From: an uncultured Lachnospiraceae bacterium
GTDB lineage: Bacteria; Bacillota_A; Clostridia; Lachnospirales; Lachnospiraceae
Assembly: GCA_902795985.1 (NCBI GenBank)
Contig: CADBNG010000229.1
Span: forward strand, 1 to 7,504
Length of the DNA: 7,504 nucleotides
Direction: 5' to 3'
The position numbers and the translations under genes were made by a program. Every line of letters starts with the position of its first letter. The first letter of the stretch is position 1. A model generated the notes under the pieces. That model was not told the origin of the DNA and searched no databases. It saw only the letters and a program-made list of their open reading frames with translations. This document shows, one piece after another, positions 6,444 to 7,504 of this stretch.

Positions 6444-7430
6444 TCAGCAGTAATAGCCGGTTCCATATTTTACGACTTCATCCTGCATGATGGCTATGGA
6501 CTCGGCCGGATCCACCTGCGGGTTCATGATCATACAGCAGATCGCAACATTTCCGCCGGGGCCGTACTTATCGATCGTCCCGCGGATTCTGGCTCGCAGT
6601 TCCTCCTCTGTAGGGTTTACGCCGGGCTTGATCCATTTTGCCTGAAGATCCCAGCACCCGATAAGAGCCAGTTTGTCAGCGGTCTCTTTCTGAATGCTGA
6701 CGATATCATTTTCCGGCTGTACGATCTGCCAGGCCTCGAAGCCCTCATCAATAAAGCCGGGTACGATCGCTTCCGGTTTGCCGCAGACATGCATGTCCGG
6801 GATTATGCCGTAAGAGCGAACCGCTTCCGTCCAGCGTTTATGCTGCGGAGCGATGAGTTCATTATATGTATTCGGAGAAATGAACAGTCCTCTCTCGTGC
6901 GCAAAATCGTCAAAAAGAGTAATGACATCCGGATCAAAGTATTTAATTATGTAGGGAAGGGTGCTGATGCGGTAATCTGTATAGGCATTCAGAAACTCTT
7001 CGCAGGCTTCGGGATCGCTTACAAATGCCATAAGTCCTTCGACCATGCCCATCATATCGACCAGACGCAGGAACGGCCCGTTCCAGCAGCAGTAGTCGAT
7101 GACTTTTTCGTTGCGGTCGATGCCGGTCATCTGGGCCTTTGCCTGACCCTCCCAGTCATAATTTGCAACATCCGGAAAATGAACGACGTCTTTCCAGTCA
7201 CAGATATCAGGTATAAGATTCTGGTTCGGGGCCGGTGTTCCGCCGCCGAAACCGGATGCCGTACGTCTCCAGACCAGGCCGAATCCGTCCGGGCCGCCGT
7301 CACCTTCCGCAGGACCGTTTTCAAAAGCTTCGGCGTCTCCGCCGACCTGGACCATATCCCAGATGCTCCCGATATGATCGTGGGACTGATGATTGTAGAT
7401 CGCCAGCATATTGTCCTTACGCGTCATCAT
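6444..7430 (-). CDS. URO-D family corrinoid-type methyltransferase (MtaA/CmuA-like)
   Basis: A 328-residue TIM-barrel protein of the uroporphyrinogen decarboxylase superfamily. Members in anaerobes move methyl groups between substrates, corrinoid proteins and coenzyme M or tetrahydrofolate rather than making heme. It carries the zinc-type motif HVC (His214, Cys216), with a third ligand likely to be Cys298 or Cys299 in the segment NVAICCMIMNPQ, about 82 residues on; this resembles the H-x-C-x(n)-C zinc site of MtaA. Other landmarks are NGPF (117-120), DDFAHERGLFISP (174-186) and the C-terminal AESIAIMQDEV. The adjacent CobW GTPase fits a metalloenzyme. The start at 7430 is chosen because AAGGAGG lies 10 bases upstream; a GTG at 7460 is in frame but lacks a site, and the ATG at 7427 is 3 bases further in. 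No corrinoid protein or reductive activase is in the window, so the substrate is unknown. True uroporphyrinogen decarboxylase is unlikely. Confidence 0.87.
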   Translation of the reverse strand: MMTRKDNMLAIYNHQSHDHIGSIWDMVQVGGDAEAFENGPAEGDGGPDGFGLVWRRTASGFGGGTPAPNQNLIPDICDWKDVVHFPDVANYDWEGQAKAQMTGIDRNEKVIDYCCWNGPFLRLVDMMGMVEGLMAFVSDPEACEEFLNAYTDYRISTLPYIIKYFDPDVITLFDDFAHERGLFISPNTYNELIAPQHKRWTEAVRSYGIIPDMHVCGKPEAIVPGFIDEGFEAWQIVQPENDIVSIQKETADKLALIGCWDLQAKWIKPGVNPTEEELRARIRGTIDKYGPGGNVAICCMIMNPQVDPAESIAIMQDEVVKYGTGYYC

Positions 7431-7440
7431 ACTGAAAAGT

Positions 7441-7447
7441 CCTCCTT
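7441..7447 (-). promoter_or_regulatory. Ribosome binding site for the URO-D family gene
   Basis: AAGGAGG on the minus strand lies 10 bases before the ATG at 7430. It would fall inside the coding sequence if the GTG at 7460 were used, which argues for the ATG. Confidence 0.65.
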
Positions 7448-7504
7448 TTGGGAAAGGCACTGAAGCCCTGCACGGCAGTAAATGCCATCAATATGGCTAA
7501 AAAA

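Noticed and set aside
7484..7497. Small hairpin GCCAT-CAAT-ATGGC near the right edge, next to an A-run
   Set aside because: The stem is only 5 bp. On the minus strand, the direction of the genes, the T-run precedes the stem instead of following it, so it is not a convincing terminator.
7427..7504. Possible 3' end of an upstream minus-strand gene ending in TGA overlapping the URO-D start (ATGA)
   Set aside because: The frame is open to the window edge, but a second frame is also open over most of the same stretch and only about 25 codons are visible. It cannot be called without the sequence to the right.

Overview
The window looks like the chromosome of an anaerobic, moderately GC-rich Firmicute, probably a Clostridia or Lachnospiraceae relative. 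This is inferred from the strong GGAGG-type ribosome binding sites, the zinc-macrodomain protein, a quinol-dependent fumarate reductase of the C-A-B gene order, and a URO-D/MtaA-type methyltransferase with a CobW-family GTPase. No marker gene fixes the taxon. No rRNA, tRNA, insertion sequence, CRISPR array or phage gene was seen.

Layout. Bases 2-481 (minus) hold the first 160 codons of a zinc-dependent macrodomain ADP-ribosyl hydrolase that runs off the left edge. A 166-base divergent promoter region follows. A complete phosphohexomutase gene (648-2189, plus) comes next. It converges on a long minus-strand gene run, and a 15-bp stem-loop at 2212-2245 separates the two and can serve both directions.

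The minus-strand run is read from right to left. It begins with a URO-D family (MtaA/CmuA-like) methyltransferase (7430-6444), then a short CobW/COG0523 GTPase without the usual C-terminal domain (6410-5817). A histidine-rich small protein with an unrecognised C-terminal domain (5815-5291) starts one base after the GTPase stop. After a 114-base gap come a di-heme-type cytochrome b (5176-4601), the fumarate reductase/succinate dehydrogenase flavoprotein (4604-2970) and its iron-sulfur subunit (2980-2294). The last three genes overlap by 4 and 11 bases and form a classic membrane quinol:fumarate reductase. No clear terminator lies between the two halves, so all six genes may be one transcript.

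How they may work together. The GTPase and the His-rich protein look like a metal-delivery pair, with the His-rich segment that many COG0523 proteins carry internally placed on its own polypeptide. Their likely client is the zinc-dependent methyltransferase beside them, which would move a methyl group to or from a corrinoid; no corrinoid protein or reactivase is in the window. The fumarate reductase would provide an electron sink at the membrane. Whether methyl metabolism and fumarate reduction are functionally coupled is inference from gene order only.

Points worth a second look are the loss of the covalent-FAD histidine in the flavoprotein (Gln39 instead), the split CobW/His-rich arrangement, and a protein-like 30-codon stretch that stays in frame immediately after the stop codon of the His-rich gene.
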